From NCBI GenBank assembly GCA_964058805.1, contig CAXKVV010000614.1, positions 1-36,710 on the forward strand: a DNA stretch of 36,710 bases, in the 5' to 3' direction. Shown one piece after another: positions 1-10,862 of the stretch (within the stretch, counting starts at the first letter, position 1; every line of letters begins with the position of its first letter). A program made the translations under genes and the position numbers. The notes below the pieces were generated by a model. The model did not search any database. It was not told the origin of the DNA and saw only the letters and a program-made list of their open reading frames with translations. Source of the DNA: Schoenoplectus triqueter. Its lineage: Eukaryota; Streptophyta; Magnoliopsida; Poales; Cyperaceae.

Positions 1-309
1 GAAAGGGATCATAGGGTGGTCATAGGCTCAATTATGAATTATCCTATAAACCCTTGCAAACTTTTTAATTTATGTTACCAACCACTCACCGCTCATACTC
101 GGTCCAGCCCGATTTGGCCCATTTAGACATGTACGCTCAGGCCCGGTCCATGCGATTTTGCGAATTTCCGATAGAGATCAGAATCAGAATCAGAATCAGA
201 ATCAGATCATCGAGCAGAAATCGCTTTTCTTCCTTCCCAAGCCTCACTCTTTATTTATTCTCTCCCTTCTCCCCCTTCTCCCTTCTCCCTTCTCCGACGA
301 AGAAAAACA
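1..309 (+). promoter_or_regulatory. Upstream region and 5' leader of the proteasome beta-5 gene
   Basis: This stretch lies directly upstream of the proteasome start codon. It holds a TATA-like CCTATAAACC at about 48-57, a hexamer microsatellite at 177-206 and a strongly C/T-rich block at about 250-298, typical of plant 5' leaders. Several ATGs at 74-150 would open reading frames overlapping the gene, so transcription probably starts downstream of most of them. The start site cannot be fixed from sequence. Confidence 0.45.
177..206. repeat. (ATCAGA)n hexamer microsatellite
   Basis: Five perfect copies of ATCAGA lie head to tail in the probable leader of the proteasome gene. Length variation here would not affect the protein. 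Confidence 0.85.
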
Positions 310-2556
310 ATGAAACTCGACACAAGTGGCCTGGAATCGTTCTCCGCCGCTGTCCCCTCGGCGGTGAACGGCGGAGCTCAACTCGGTGGGGATCAGCTCT
401 TCGACCCCGCTTCCTTCGAGATTCCTGCTGGTTGCGCTGATGTATTTCTTTCTTCAAATCTCTGCTCTTTACATTCTATCATCTATAATTTATCATGTCT
501 TTCTTCTTTTTTATTAGTTTCATCTTTCTTTGCGCTGACGTATTGGGAGGTCCCGTACATGCCTAAAGACCCCCCCCCCCCCCCAACACCCCTCTAAATC
601 TAGTTTTTGCTTGCGAACCTCCTTCCAAAAGTACAATCTAGACTGTTATCTTTTCAATTGACCGAGCTGTAACCCTAATTATTTCAATTTTGAAGGTTCA
701 TTTGCAATATAATACTTTTAAAGGCAGGAGTACATGTGTTATGTGTAATTGAATTGCATCTTTTATGTTTCTTTTGTGAGATCAGTTTGATAAGTTCCAA
801 ATGGAGGCCAAGCAAACACTGAAACATGCAAAAGGAACAACCACTCTTGCTTTTATTTTCAGTGAAGGTGTGATTGTCGCTGCAGATTCTAGGGCTAGCA
901 TGGGAGGTTACATATGTAAGTATCTGAGCCCTATTTCAGTTTTACTTTAATTAAATGTTGTTATGTTCGAAGTTATTTTGTTCTATGTTGGTACAACTTT
1001 ATCTAAATAAACCCTAAATAGATATCCATTGTTTGCTTACACCTTAAGCAAGTTATAGTGTGATAAGTTGGACCTCAGTTACCCTATTTGATGTCTGTTT
1101 TAATCAATTTTAGTGCTTTAAATCTGATACTTTACCTGTGAATTATTGAACATCTAATACCTTGCCTTCATACCTATTTTATTTTCTTTTTGTACATAGC
1201 TTCTCAATCCGTAAAGAAGATTATAGAGATAAACCCTTACATGCTTGGAACAATGGCTGGTGGTGCTGCTGATTGCCAATTCTGGCACAGAAATCTTGGT
1301 ATAAAGGTTAGATCTGTCTTCACACATCTGATCTTCTCAGTATAAAGGTTACATATGCAAGTATCAAGCCCCAATTGATTTTATTTGTTATTAACTGTTG
1401 CATATTTTTTTAATGTTCAAATATCCAGTGTCGATTGCATGAGCTGGCAAACAAGAGAAGAATCTCAGTGACAGGTGCCTCCAAGTTATTGGCTAATATT
1501 CTTTACTCATACCGTGGAATGGGACTCTCTATCGGTACCATGATCGCTGGTTGGGATGAAAAGGTACATATAATTATTCTTAATCATGCTGAATTTTTTT
1601 TTATTTTCTTTAGCATTTGGCCTGCTGAGCATGTTCCTATGTGTTTTTTGGTTACTACTTAAACAGTACATATATATTAGGCAATTACTGACATTCTAGT
1701 TCTAAAAATATTTTTAGTGAGAGGGCTTCACAAAAAATTTCATTTTCTTTCAGCATATTACTTTATTCTTTCCTTTGTAGGGTCCTGGGTTGTACTATGT
1801 AGACAGTGAAGGAGGGAGACTAAAAGGAAACCGCTTCTCTGTTGGTTCGGGCTCACCTTATGCTTATGGTGTCCTTGATAATGGGTGTGTGCCTTCCTCC
1901 TTTTGCTTCTCATTTGCGCTCTGTGTACACAATAGTGTCTGATTAATATTTCCCTTTAATTTGTAACAGGTACCGTCCTGACATGACAGTCGAGGAGGCC
2001 CATGAGCTGGCACGACGCGCCATTTATCATGCTACTTTCAGAGATGGAGCCAGTGGAGGTGTTGTTAGTGGTATGTTTTTCAAGTTAAATGTGCTCCTGA
2101 AATCCATAGATCCACATGTTTTCAAATTAAACTTGGGCCTGTTGTGTTGGTACCAATATAAATCCTGATATATATTAGTATGTGTTAAGGGCCATGTGAG
2201 TGTGATCGAGTGTAAAGTGTGTTTGCGTATTGGTGCGCGCGCATGCACACCCACCACATAAGGGCATCCTTAAATCTGATTAAATGTCGGGTACCTAAAG
2301 TCTCTAAAGCCGAATTGAGTGATGGCCTTCTCTGTGCACCCAGACTCATAGAAGCAGATATTCAACATAATAATTACTCCCACAGACACCAAATTAATAC
2401 TGATTTTTCTGACAAATTAAATTGACAGTGTACCATGTGGGACCCAATGGATGGAAGAAGCTGTCAGGTGATGATGTTTCAGAGCTCCATTACAAGTACT
2501 ACCCTGTTCAGGCAGCTCCAGTTGAGCATGAAATGGTTGATGCACCTCCAGCTTGA
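310..2556 (+). CDS. PBE1: 20S proteasome subunit beta type-5 (chymotrypsin-like catalytic subunit)
   Basis: Seven exons: 310-441, 786-915, 1200-1306, 1429-1563, 1781-1884, 1970-2070 and 2429-2556. All introns are GT..AG and the phases join into a 278-residue protein ending in TGA. The start is the ATG giving [10 protein letters not shown], the conserved plant beta-5 N-terminus. A propeptide of about 61 residues precedes the autocleavage site in KGTTTLAF, so mature Thr1 is residue 62. Asp17 (AADSRAS, residue 78), Lys33 (SVKK, residue 94) and the Met45-Ala-Gly47 pocket motif ([11 protein letters not shown]) are all present. In this family Thr1 is the nucleophile that cuts after hydrophobic residues inside the 20S core of the 26S proteasome, in nucleus and cytosol. 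Length and motifs match full-length plant beta-5, with no lesions. PBE1 is the Arabidopsis symbol used for the family; plants often have two paralogues and I cannot tell which this is. Confidence 0.95.
570..584. repeat. 15-bp poly-C run in intron 1
   Basis: Fifteen consecutive C residues inside proteasome intron 1, well away from both splice sites. It is probably neutral, but such runs are prone to slippage and sequencing error. Confidence 0.85.
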
Positions 2557-2774
2557 AAAGTCACATGCTAATTTGTATGAGAAATTAAGACGAGTCTGAA
2601 TGATATTTCATGCTAGCTTTTGTATGCTTTTATGGACTAAAATGTGCTTGTTTGGCGATGGTGGTGCCTTACTGTTTTGCTTGGCAATGGTACTAGCCTG
2701 TTTTCCTTGTTATTCTGTACCTTAAAAAATGGTCGCTTACTGAGAAATTTTAAGATCATTGATTTTCATATGAA

Positions 2775-3107
2775 TATCTTGATGATTTTTAAAGTTCAAA
2801 TGATCGATTCAACCGTATGAAATGATTTTCTTATGAATATCTAGATGTTGATCAAATTTTATATTTTTTCTAGAAGTTTTTTATTATTTTTTAAGGTAGT
2901 TAAAAAATCTCTTAAATTGAATGACTTGTAATAATTATATCAAGTGATTTTTTAATTATTTTAAAAAATATAATTTTTTATTAACATCTAGATATTTATA
3001 TGAAAATAATTTTGTACAGTTAAATCGTTTGAATTTTACAAATGAAGAACTGATCCATAGTACGGGGGGTGATCTGTGTCATGCATAGCATTATAGCCTC
3101 ATTCTAT
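2775..3107. mobile_element. Foldback MITE, degraded copy 1
   Basis: The left arm (about 2790-2935) matches the reverse complement of the right arm (about 2945-3060). Shared blocks include TATGAATATCTAGATGTT and AAATTTTATATTTTTT. The right end, read in reverse, starts TATATAGAATGAGGCTATAA and then ATGCTATGCAT. This resembles the termini of the copies at 4103 and 33838 (GACTATGGTGC followed by a TATGTATAGCAC-like block). The outer left terminus appears lost. No open reading frame or transposase is seen. The superfamily is uncertain. Confidence 0.6.
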
Positions 3108-4070
3108 ATATTGTGTGTCTATATATAGCAAATTTTTAAAAATGTTTAACGGCCCTTAACGGTGAGGTGATCAGTTAAAGGTTTTACACGGTCGTTAAAT
3201 TAAAAAATGATCAATCACTTTTTATTTATTAATTCATATTTTAAAAAGCTAAGAAATACATTCTCATATAATTAGTACTTAATAATTAACTTAATTAAGT
3301 AAAAATAATAATTATAATATTAATTAAGTATTTAAAAGTTAAAAAATTTAAATTATACTAAACTATTATATATAATAAATTTATTTCATATTTTTATTAA
3401 GGCATTAATTTATATTCAAAAAATAAAAAAGAAATAAAAATTTATAGTCACTAACTATTAAGATTTGAAACAAAAAAAAAATCAATTGTTAAATATGTTT
3501 CTTTCAAAAAATAAAATAAAGGTTTTAACGGATTTAACGTGAGATAAAATGGTTAAATCATAGAAAATTCGTTAAATTTGTTTTTTTCAAAAACTTAACA
3601 TCAGAGTTTATCAAAACCATTAAAACGGTTAAAACATTCCGTTTTTAAAAGCTTGATATATATTGAACGTTGTAATATATTTGTCCATTAATGTCATTAG
3701 ATAATGTGTAATGATCGAAATATCTTTAGTTCAATTTACGATTTAAATTTATTTATTTGTATAAGTGACGGTTTAAATTTCAGAAAAACTCAATTTTCCT
3801 CTTCATTTCATTTGCAATTTTTACCATGCATTTATATGATATCTAAAAAAGTTATATATCAAATAAAATAAAAAATATCAACTATTATATTGTTCTGTTT
3901 TAAAAAATCTACGAATTGTGGTACCTTACCCAGAGAATATATTATTTAACTTTAAGTTAATTTGCAATTGATTTAGATATAAATTAGATCTAAGTAAAAT
4001 ATATTATTTTTATAATAAAATCAGTGTTGAATATAATTATTTTTATATATGTGTGTATGGTGTATGTATC
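3108..4070. other. AT-rich intergenic DNA without a gene
   Basis: No coding frame is supported. The ends of about 3128-3655 have loosely inverted, AT-rich similarity (TTTTTAAAAATGTTTAAC against the reverse of GTTAAAACATTCCG followed by a TTTTTAAAA block). This might be another old nonautonomous element, but the match is too weak to call. Confidence 0.4.

Positions 4071-4102
<32 letters not shown>
4071..4102. repeat. (TG)10(TA)6 compound microsatellite
   Basis: A TG run is followed directly by a TA run that abuts the left terminus of the next foldback MITE. The same TA-rich setting is seen at the 34.2 kb copy, consistent with insertion into TA-rich targets. Confidence 0.8.
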
Positions 4103-4400
4103 GTTGGACTATGGTGCTATGTATAGCACATATCGTCTCCGTATTATGGATCATTTATTTATTATTAAAGTATAAATGATCAATCTGAATTGCTTAAAAT
4201 GATTTATATGTAAAAAATTGGTTAGAATCAAATTTTATATTTTTTATATATATTTTTTTTATTTTTTAAGATAATTAGAAAATCACTTGTTTTGAACGGT
4301 TCATAATGATTAAATCAAGTAATTTTCTAGACATATTTAAATAAATATTAAAAAATATAAATTCTGATTCCAACTATTTTTTAATATGTAATTAAAACAA
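4103..4400. mobile_element. Foldback MITE, copy 2
   Basis: It begins GTTGGACTATGGTGCTATG with a short inner palindrome (GCTATGTATAGC). The two halves are near reverse complements: the left half has a GAATC-AAATTTTATATTTTTT block and the right half carries its mirrored form around 4340-4380, with AAATCACTTG / CAAGTAATTT blocks near the centre. The right terminus lacks the matching GACTATGGTGC end, so this copy is truncated on that side. It is noncoding. Confidence 0.6.
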
Positions 4401-4827
4401 GAAAAATTATAAACTGAGTGTGAATCACTAAAATGAAGAAAAGAAGAAAATTAAGTTATCAAAAGAAAATCAAGTATCTATCCTCCACTTTGTTGATGGA
4501 GAAGTAGAAGAAAGAAATCCGTACAAATCGTGTCAAACATTATCATTGTCGGATGGATTTCCGAACGCAATTTGGACCCCTTTAAATCTTCATTTCTAAT
4601 TCTAAATCTCGTTTGGGCGAGCACTTCATTCTGATCAGAGATTATGTAGTTATAACGGGAAAAAATATATTTTATTGGAGTTTAAAATAATATTAAATTA
4701 AATTTGAAGTTTGGTGATATTTTTTAATTTTCAAATTTCATGCGTGATTCAACTAATTCTCCCTTTCTTGTTCTTCTGAGAATTCAGCTTTCCATTTTCC
4801 AATTCCGACTCCTTTTCTCTCCTCTCC
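4401..4827 (+). other. Upstream flank of the oxidoreductase pseudogene
   Basis: AT-rich until about 4740, then C/T-rich (CTCCCTTTCTTG and CTCCTTTTCTCTCCTCTCC) as in plant 5' leaders. An in-frame stop (TGA at 4777) precedes the ATG at 4828, which supports that start. No other gene or clear TATA box was identified. Confidence 0.4.
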
Positions 4828-6288
4828 ATGCTTGATGCTTCTCCCTTCCCTCCGGCGCCGCCTCTTCTCTACCCTTTGACCTTTTCTGACACCTGGGCCC
4901 CGGCTGCAGTTTCCCACCTCTCTCCTGCCACGTCAGATCACACCCTCTTCCACCTCACGCTCGACCTTTCCTCCCACCCCTCCCTTGCTGCGCGCCACGT
5001 CACACCCGGGCAATTCTTCCCGCTCCGCCTCGCCTACATCTGCTCCTCGCCCCCGTTACTCCTCCCCATGTGGCCCAGTTGGATTCGGAGTTTGGGCTTC
5101 TGGTCAAACGGGTGCGCGGATCTCTCTCGGATGTGCTCTGTGGTATGAGGGAAGGCGATTTGGTAGAGGTTGTTGGGGAGGTCATGGGCAAGGGGTTTGA
5201 GATCCAACGGCTCTGGAGTACTCACGTGGCCACTGATGACGTGGCATCTGTCTGGATGTTTGCGACTGGATCTGGAATCAGGTTAAATTACTTGCTTTCT
5301 GTTTAGAATTATGGTAATATAATTGCAATTCACAGGGGTACATAGCGGTAGAAACCTTGAGTGCTATGTAATTTTACTGGTACAGCTTGGTATGGATATA
5401 TATCAGTCATTACGAATGCAAAACCAGCCTTTCCTACATCTGATACATGATTGGTCACTGTTTTGTGTTGAAATGTGAGCTTGTATATGAATTGGCGCCA
5501 AATTGCTTTGTGATTTTTTGAATTGTGGCAGCCTAATTCGATCCCTTGTTGAATCCGGTTTTAATGAAAATAAAAAAGGCTGAAGTGCAGCTTTATTACG
5601 GTGCAAGAAATCTTGAGAGAATGGACTATCAGGTGTGTTAATTCTTTCATTCTAATTTGTTTTTTGTTACATATGTTAAATAAAAAGGAAAACAAAAGAA
5701 ATAACTTGTCAATTTTTTCACCTGATATGCATACTGATTATGAAATACATTTTAGGATAGGTTTGAATATTGGGAATCAAGTGGTGTTGAAGTTTTACCA
5801 GTTCTTTCACGGCCAGATGACGGATGGAGTGGTGCAAGAGGTTATGTTCAGGTAATTTTGCTAGGTCTTTTACCATAAGCTTTTGATCGTCTCTAAGGTC
5901 ATATTTGTAATTCTTGTGTTTTCGCTGTTTAACTGAAGTATTCCTTTTGTTCATACATTCAGACTATTTTTTCAAGAGAGAAGAAAATTTCAAGACCTCT
6001 GACTGGAGCAATCTTATGTGGACATCAGCAGATGACAGAGGTATGTACTCTATATGCAGAGGGGCATCAAACTCTATTAGTGTGCTTTATCAAGATCTTT
6101 TGATTGGTACGAGACTAGTCTATTTGTGAATTTTATAAGCAGATATTGTTCTGTTTAAGTTTTGTTATGATCATTCTCACATTGAGCTTATTTGCAGTTA
6201 ACAAACTTTTTTTTTATCTCTTCAGGAAATTACATCTATACTCTTGGCCAATGGAGTTTCAAAATAGAAGATTTTAACCAACTTCTGA
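4828..6288 (+). pseudogene. FAD/NAD(P)-binding oxidoreductase, fruit protein pKIWI502 type, with three lesions
   Basis: Five exons: 4828-5281, 5532-5632, 5756-5851, 5963-6040 and 6226-6288, with consensus GT..AG borders. They encode the ferredoxin-reductase-like fold of the plant pKIWI502 family, usually a chloroplast protein. Motifs seen: LFHLTLDLSSHP then TPGQF (FAD domain), FATGSGIS (dinucleotide-binding start), LYYGARNLERMDYQ, PVLSRPDDGW, GAILCGHQQMTEE and the C-terminal LTNF. Three defects are visible. The frame shifts in the C-run near 5049-5054, just after CSSPP, where about ten residues common in homologues also seem missing. The frame shifts again in the AAAAAAGG run at 5572-5579, otherwise giving a TGA. 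A TAG at 6265-6267 replaces a codon eight residues before the ancestral stop at 6286-6288. The N-terminal transit region is short. Splice sites and most sequence remain conserved, so decay is recent, or some lesions are homopolymer read errors. Confidence 0.8.
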
Positions 6289-7455
6289 TTTACAGGATTT
6301 ACCATTTCCTACCTATTTTATAGCTAAGACGAAATAATAGACAGCCTGATTCATTTATAGTCGGCATGGTTTTACCTCTTCATGCCTTGTTGTTGTATAT
6401 TTATCATTGCATTTTCTTTATTTGTAAGATGAAAAATTTTGGGAGCATGGCTAGAACAAACCCCTAGATTTTTTCCTTTTCTTTTTAAATTATATTGTGT
6501 TCATAAAGGTTCATAGAGGAAGCAATGGAAATATTGAACTAAAGACTACTCCTAACTAGATTTGACTTTTGAGGTTATTGTTGAAGCAATAATGGGATAT
6601 TTGTTTATTAAACATTATTTCGGCGTTTCTATTCTTAACAGATTCAAATATGTAGTTTCTGCTCCATGGATATTCCTTGCTTTTTTTGTTATAATAGAGA
6701 ACAGTGCATCAGCAGTTCTCTGTTATACATTGTACTTCCTGATATTTTTTTTATAGTAATACATTTCAAGTGCTTCCGACTGAAATATATATGGCATATT
6801 TGAAGCTTAAGATTGACTCGAAAATTTTACAATACCTGATTTTTTATTTAATAATCTAATTAATTAAATTATTAATAATAAGAATAAAAAAATATAATTT
6901 TAATATTACGAATGATATTATGTCATTTGCGGCACTTATTTTGTAAATACCTTAGTCTCATTGGCGTTTTTGTTTAAAAATGTCATTCTTAGTGACATTT
7001 TTTATTTTCTTATCACACTGATTCAAAAGTTTTAAAAGTTTGAATAAGTATTCAAGTATGATTGGTTAACCGCTAATGAGAAGACGTCACTCTCATCGGT
7101 GTAGCTCCTTTTTCTGATAAAAAATAACTGAATAATAATAAAAAAAATACTACTCTCACTTATGCATTTACATAAAAGATGAGAAATTTTGTTTACAGCC
7201 ATACCAGTACCACTAACAAAAATAGCAATAGAAACAAAAGATTGCTCCCTCTTTAAGAATCAACGGATTCAATCCAGCAAGCGAACTGTCATGTTTTCTT
7301 TTTAGTTGCTAGGCTAACAATAGTTAGCCGATTGCATTAGATTAAATACAGAACTAGTACAAAATAATAACGGATCTTGTCTTGCCTCTCTACGAAAGTA
7401 GTGCATATTTAAATTTCGAGAGAAACGTATAAAACATAATGTATAGCGAGGGTTT
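6289..7455. other. Intergenic DNA, no gene seen
   Basis: 3' flank of the oxidoreductase pseudogene. Hydrophobic open frames such as 6562-6756 have no recognisable motif and look like chance AT-rich frames. I see no clear element boundary. Confidence 0.45.
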
Positions 7456-7463
7456 ATGGAAGC

Positions 7464-8039
7464 TAGGTTGTAAACGAGTCGAGTTTGAGCGAGCCGTGTT
7501 TAATTTAACTTCGGCTCATGAAAATTCGAATCGAGCTCGTAAGATGTTTTGAGCTGAAAAATCTAGCTCAAATTTGTCTCATTACTATTCAAACTAATTT
7601 ATATTTAATATATCTATAAACTATAAATTTGATATATCTATGAAAATGATACATAAGTTAGTACAAAATTGATATATCAACAATTTATATTTTTAATAAA
7701 ATCTTTGATGTACTAATTTGAATGGATGGACTAGCAAAAAAAACTATCAACTTAGATATATGAGCCGAGTCACGAACGAATATGAGAAGTCGTTAAATTG
7801 CTGAGATGGTAAGATGATGAGAGATGGATTATCAAATTAGAATTTAGCTGAAAAATATATAAACTATTATTATTCGAGCCAAGTCAAGACAAATCCAACT
7901 CAAACTTAGCTCATTTGACTATCGAATCGGATTAGCTCGAGCCAAATTAGCTCAAGTCAGATTAGCTCGAACCAGATTATCTTGAGCTCGAGTCGAGCCC
8001 AAACTGAGCCACGAGCCCGAGTTTTTTTGTGCAACCCTA
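7464..8039. mobile_element. hAT-type MITE with perfect 8-bp TSD (ATGGAAGC)
   Basis: The left end reads TAGGTTGTAAACGAG and the right end, reversed, reads TAGGGTTGCACAAA, giving short imperfect terminal inverted repeats. ATGGAAGC flanks both sides exactly (7456-7463 and 8040-8047), the 8-bp duplication expected of hAT transposition. The 576-bp interior is noncoding and rich in subterminal motifs: GAGCTCGA / TCGAGC blocks, and ATTAGCTCGA repeated near the right end. An autonomous element elsewhere in the genome must have moved it. Confidence 0.85.
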
Positions 8040-8047
8040 ATGGAAGC

Positions 8048-8782
8048 TTTATTTTATTCTATTTTTTTTTTCAAAAATGAAGGATCTAGTCACTTTACAT
8101 AGAGACTCATGTTTGATTAAGCTCTGAAAAAAATATTAAAAAACATGTTCAAAATTATCTAGTCCTATTTCGAAAAATAACCGGCATTAAATTAGGTTAT
8201 TCCTTTGTAACAAATCAACCAGCTTAAACACACCTCACGATCCATGCATGAACTGAAAAGGATCAGATTGAAGATGGTACGAAATCATTCAGTATTTCGA
8301 AACCTCATTTTAGTTATGTAAAATAATCAACCTACTTAACAAAGTTAACGAAAATTCAAATTAGTAACTACAACGAATTCAGAAGATAAGAATTTGTTTA
8401 TTTGAAGTCACATTGTCAAAAATAATAATAATAATAATAATAATGAACTGCAATCACACATAATTCGTGACTCCGAAAAACTCTCCTTCTCCCATAGCCA
8501 TATCAAATGAGGGAAGAAATCTCAAATCTGGGAGGAAAAGATTTAATACATAAGCATTAAACATGGAAAATTAGTATGATATTTCGCAGAAGTTATTTTT
8601 CTAATCATTGGTGATAAAACAGTACTACAATAGATGTCACAACAGATTAATAATGCAAGAACAAAGAAATTCTCCTAATCAGAAGATCACAACTAAACTT
8701 TCCATGGGCTTGACAAACAACATGAGTAAAAAACATAAGTTTTGAGCAATATTACATCAAACAACAGATTACTTTGAATGAA
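8048..8782. other. 3' flank between MITE and nuclear-protein gene, with (AAT)n at 8421-8444
   Basis: No gene supported. It contains a trinucleotide (AAT)8 run at 8421-8444. The part nearest 8782 probably includes the 3' untranslated region of the minus-strand gene that ends at 8783. Confidence 0.45.
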
Positions 8783-9400
8783 TTAATCTGATCCATCTCC
8801 TTCATTAGATAATTTCTTGCCTTCATCATTGTGCCCATTTACACGGCGATGCCCATGATGGTTATGATGGTGGTGGTGGTGATGATGCCGTCTAGGGTGA
8901 TGCCGGCTATGCCGGTGACTTGAACGCTGGGTCCCATCATTGTCTGACCCAGAACTATCACTGTCAGAGTTTGAACTTGACCTATGCCTATGGTGGTGCT
9001 GCCTCTTACGCAAACTCTTATGTGCTGCTGAGTCATCAGAATCAGACCCAGAATAAGGATTCGAATTAAAACTCAAATCAGAGTCTGAATCAGAATCAGA
9101 GAGTGACCCATGCCTTCTTTTCAACCTGTGCTTCCTTCCATGTCTTTTTTCACTCCCCTTTCTCCTTCTCCTGTTCTTGTCAGAACCGCTTCTATCAGAA
9201 TCAGTATCCGAGTCGATACCAGAATCATTTTTTCGCTTTTGTTTCCTGTGTTTCCTCTTCCTCTCAGCCTTGGCTTTGGCCTCAGCATCAGCCTTGGCTG
9301 CAGCTTCAAGCTTCTGTTCCCATTTCAAAGGTGCCGCTTTCTTCTCTAATATTCTCCTTTTCTTTTCTTCAACCAGTTGGAGGAACTTGTTTGTATCCAT
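8783..9400 (-). CDS. Conserved plant Lys/Arg/Ser/His-rich nuclear protein (FAM133-like composition)
   Basis: A single coding exon of 205 residues. It opens with MDTNKFLQLVEEKKRRILEK and then APLKWEQKLEAAAKA, a charged predicted helix that I recognise as a conserved plant N-terminus. The rest is low-complexity: Lys/Arg blocks (KRKHRKQKRKN, RRRRKG), alternating Ser-Asp stretches (SDSDSDSD) resembling acidic phosphorylation sites, and a His run of eight near residue 175. This composition is typical of nuclear RNA-processing or nucleolar proteins, so a nuclear location is inferred. The precise function is unknown to me. An acceptor site (TTGCAG) at 9426-9430 lies 25 bp before the ATG, and a donor at 10575-10576 next to a CT-rich exon suggests a leader intron of about 1.15 kb. 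No lesions are seen. It could be a paralogue of the mammalian FAM133 type, but the similarity is mainly compositional. Confidence 0.8.
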   Translation of the reverse strand: MDTNKFLQLVEEKKRRILEKKAAPLKWEQKLEAAAKADAEAKAKAERKRKHRKQKRKNDSGIDSDTDSDRSGSDKNRRRRKGSEKRHGRKHRLKRRHGSLSDSDSDSDLSFNSNPYSGSDSDDSAAHKSLRKRQHHHRHRSSSNSDSDSSGSDNDGTQRSSHRHSRHHPRRHHHHHHHHNHHGHRRVNGHNDEGKKLSNEGDGSD

Positions 9401-9503
9401 TTCTTAAAAGAGACCAAATTGACACCTGCAACATGGTATGATGATGCAAGGAAGTGCATCTCAGAAAGAGAAACAAGATAATGTTAGCTTTTTGACTCAC
9501 CTA

Positions 9504-9749
9504 CTTTTACATGGAAAGAAACCAAAATAATCAATTTGGATAAAAAATTATGTCAGATCATGGTACCATCAATGTTTTTAGTAACAGGTAGTTGGTACAG
9601 TAACATTATCAAAGTTTTAAGCGCTCATTTTACATGGAAAGAAACCCAAATAATCAATTTGAATAAAAAAATATGACAGATCATGGTACCATCAGTGTTT
9701 TTAGTGACAGGTAGTTTGGTACAGAAACATTATCACAAGTTTTAAGAAC
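9504..9749. repeat. Tandem duplication, two ~123-bp copies in the leader intron
   Basis: The block starting TTTTACATGGAAAGAAAC at 9505 recurs at 9628, and the two copies stay parallel through ATCATGGTACCATCA and GTTTTTAGT-ACAGGTAGT to AAGTTTTAAG. Copies differ by a few substitutions and single-base indels, so this is a fairly young local duplication. It lies inside the predicted leader intron. Confidence 0.85.
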
Positions 9750-10575
9750 TCAGTTTGGTAATAACAAACTACAGAATCAGAAAACTGAGAGATACAAATG
9801 CTATAGCAATTGGTCAACTTTTTTACCTTGTCTAAGACTTGGAAGAAAATTGCCCAAGATATAGAAATCCTCCCTTCTCAAATCAGTATCAATTTCCTGC
9901 ACGAAGAAAGAGAAACAAAAGTAAGCCATTTGGACCTTGTAACATTATTTAATTTTAGAGGTAGTCTGCTATGGATCAGCCCAACTAGCGCTCACTTGTT
10001 AATCATGAGATTGTGCTCTTAGCTGATCGACCTCCCTTTCCAAATCACACAAAGTGAATATATCTTAACCGTTCAACACTGAAGTATAAACGATCCATAA
10101 TTCTTCTGATCTATGCAGAATCAGCCTTAATTTGATTCTTCAAAATTGAAAGACTCAAACAGTGAAACTTCTTGCACAAACAAACTACCACTTCTAGACT
10201 AGCAAACCAGCTCAGGTTATGAACATATGAAGCCTTAAATTTGAAAGAAAAGCAAATCTGCTAAAAATATAAAAATATATAAAAAAAAATCAATAGCTCC
10301 GACTAGATCTATATGATTCTAATGGGGTATAACTACCAAAAAAGTTTGCAAATTGAACTAAAGTATCAATTTTAAGTTGCTTGAATTAGTTCAAAGCTAG
10401 TTAAATGAAGCGACCACATCGAATAAATGGGGAGAAGGGAAAGCTAGACCTGCGTAAAAACAATTAAAAAAATCTGACTAAGCCACCAGGGTCAGATCTA
10501 TACAATAAGATAAGAGTTTTCACGATTAGAAGCGCCGAAATTAAAAGAAGCAATTGAAACCCTAATGCTACCAAC

Positions 10576-10698
10576 CTGTGAGAGGAGGAGGAGGAGGAGG
10601 AGGAGGAGAGCGAGGGAGGAGATGGTCCAGATGGAAGCTGTAGAAGTGTTGAACCCAACAAGGCAATTAGGCAACGCAACTACCAACTACTATATTTA
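10576..10698 (-). promoter_or_regulatory. TATA box and leader exon of the minus-strand nuclear-protein gene
   Basis: Read on the minus strand, TAAATATA (10691-10698) is followed after about 30 bp by a C/T-rich segment containing a (CTC)n run at about 10581-10609, and then a donor CACAG|GTTGGT at 10576/10575. The first transcript exon would run from about 10663 to 10576 and splice to the acceptor at 9426. The coordinates are inferred from signals alone. Confidence 0.5.
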
Positions 10699-10862
10699 AG
10701 CACATTTAACATTTTTAATGTCGAAAACTTTGCACAGAAGTCCCTGTAAACTGATTAAGTTTATTATAAAGTCCTAGTCCGTTCTTTCACCTTAAATAAT
10801 AAATTTAACAAAGTCCCATTTTACAAACATGATGTACCTATGAAGGTTTAAATTGGTATCAC

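Noticed and set aside
72..440. 122-codon plus-strand frame overlapping proteasome exon 1
   Set aside because: Out of frame with the well-supported beta-5 exon, contains translated microsatellite and CT-rich leader, no family motif.
1435..1662. 75-codon frame starting within proteasome exon 4
   Set aside because: Simply exon 4 read through into the next intron.
3128..3655. Another inverted-repeat element with TTTTTAAAAA(T)GTTTAAC-like ends
   Set aside because: Terminal similarity is short and AT-rich, and no TSD could be defined.
6562..6756. Hydrophobic 64-codon frame downstream of the oxidoreductase
   Set aside because: AT-rich DNA readily yields such frames; no signal, neighbour or motif supports it.
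9103..9441. Plus-strand frames opposite the nuclear-protein gene
   Set aside because: Antisense shadows of a low-complexity coding exon.
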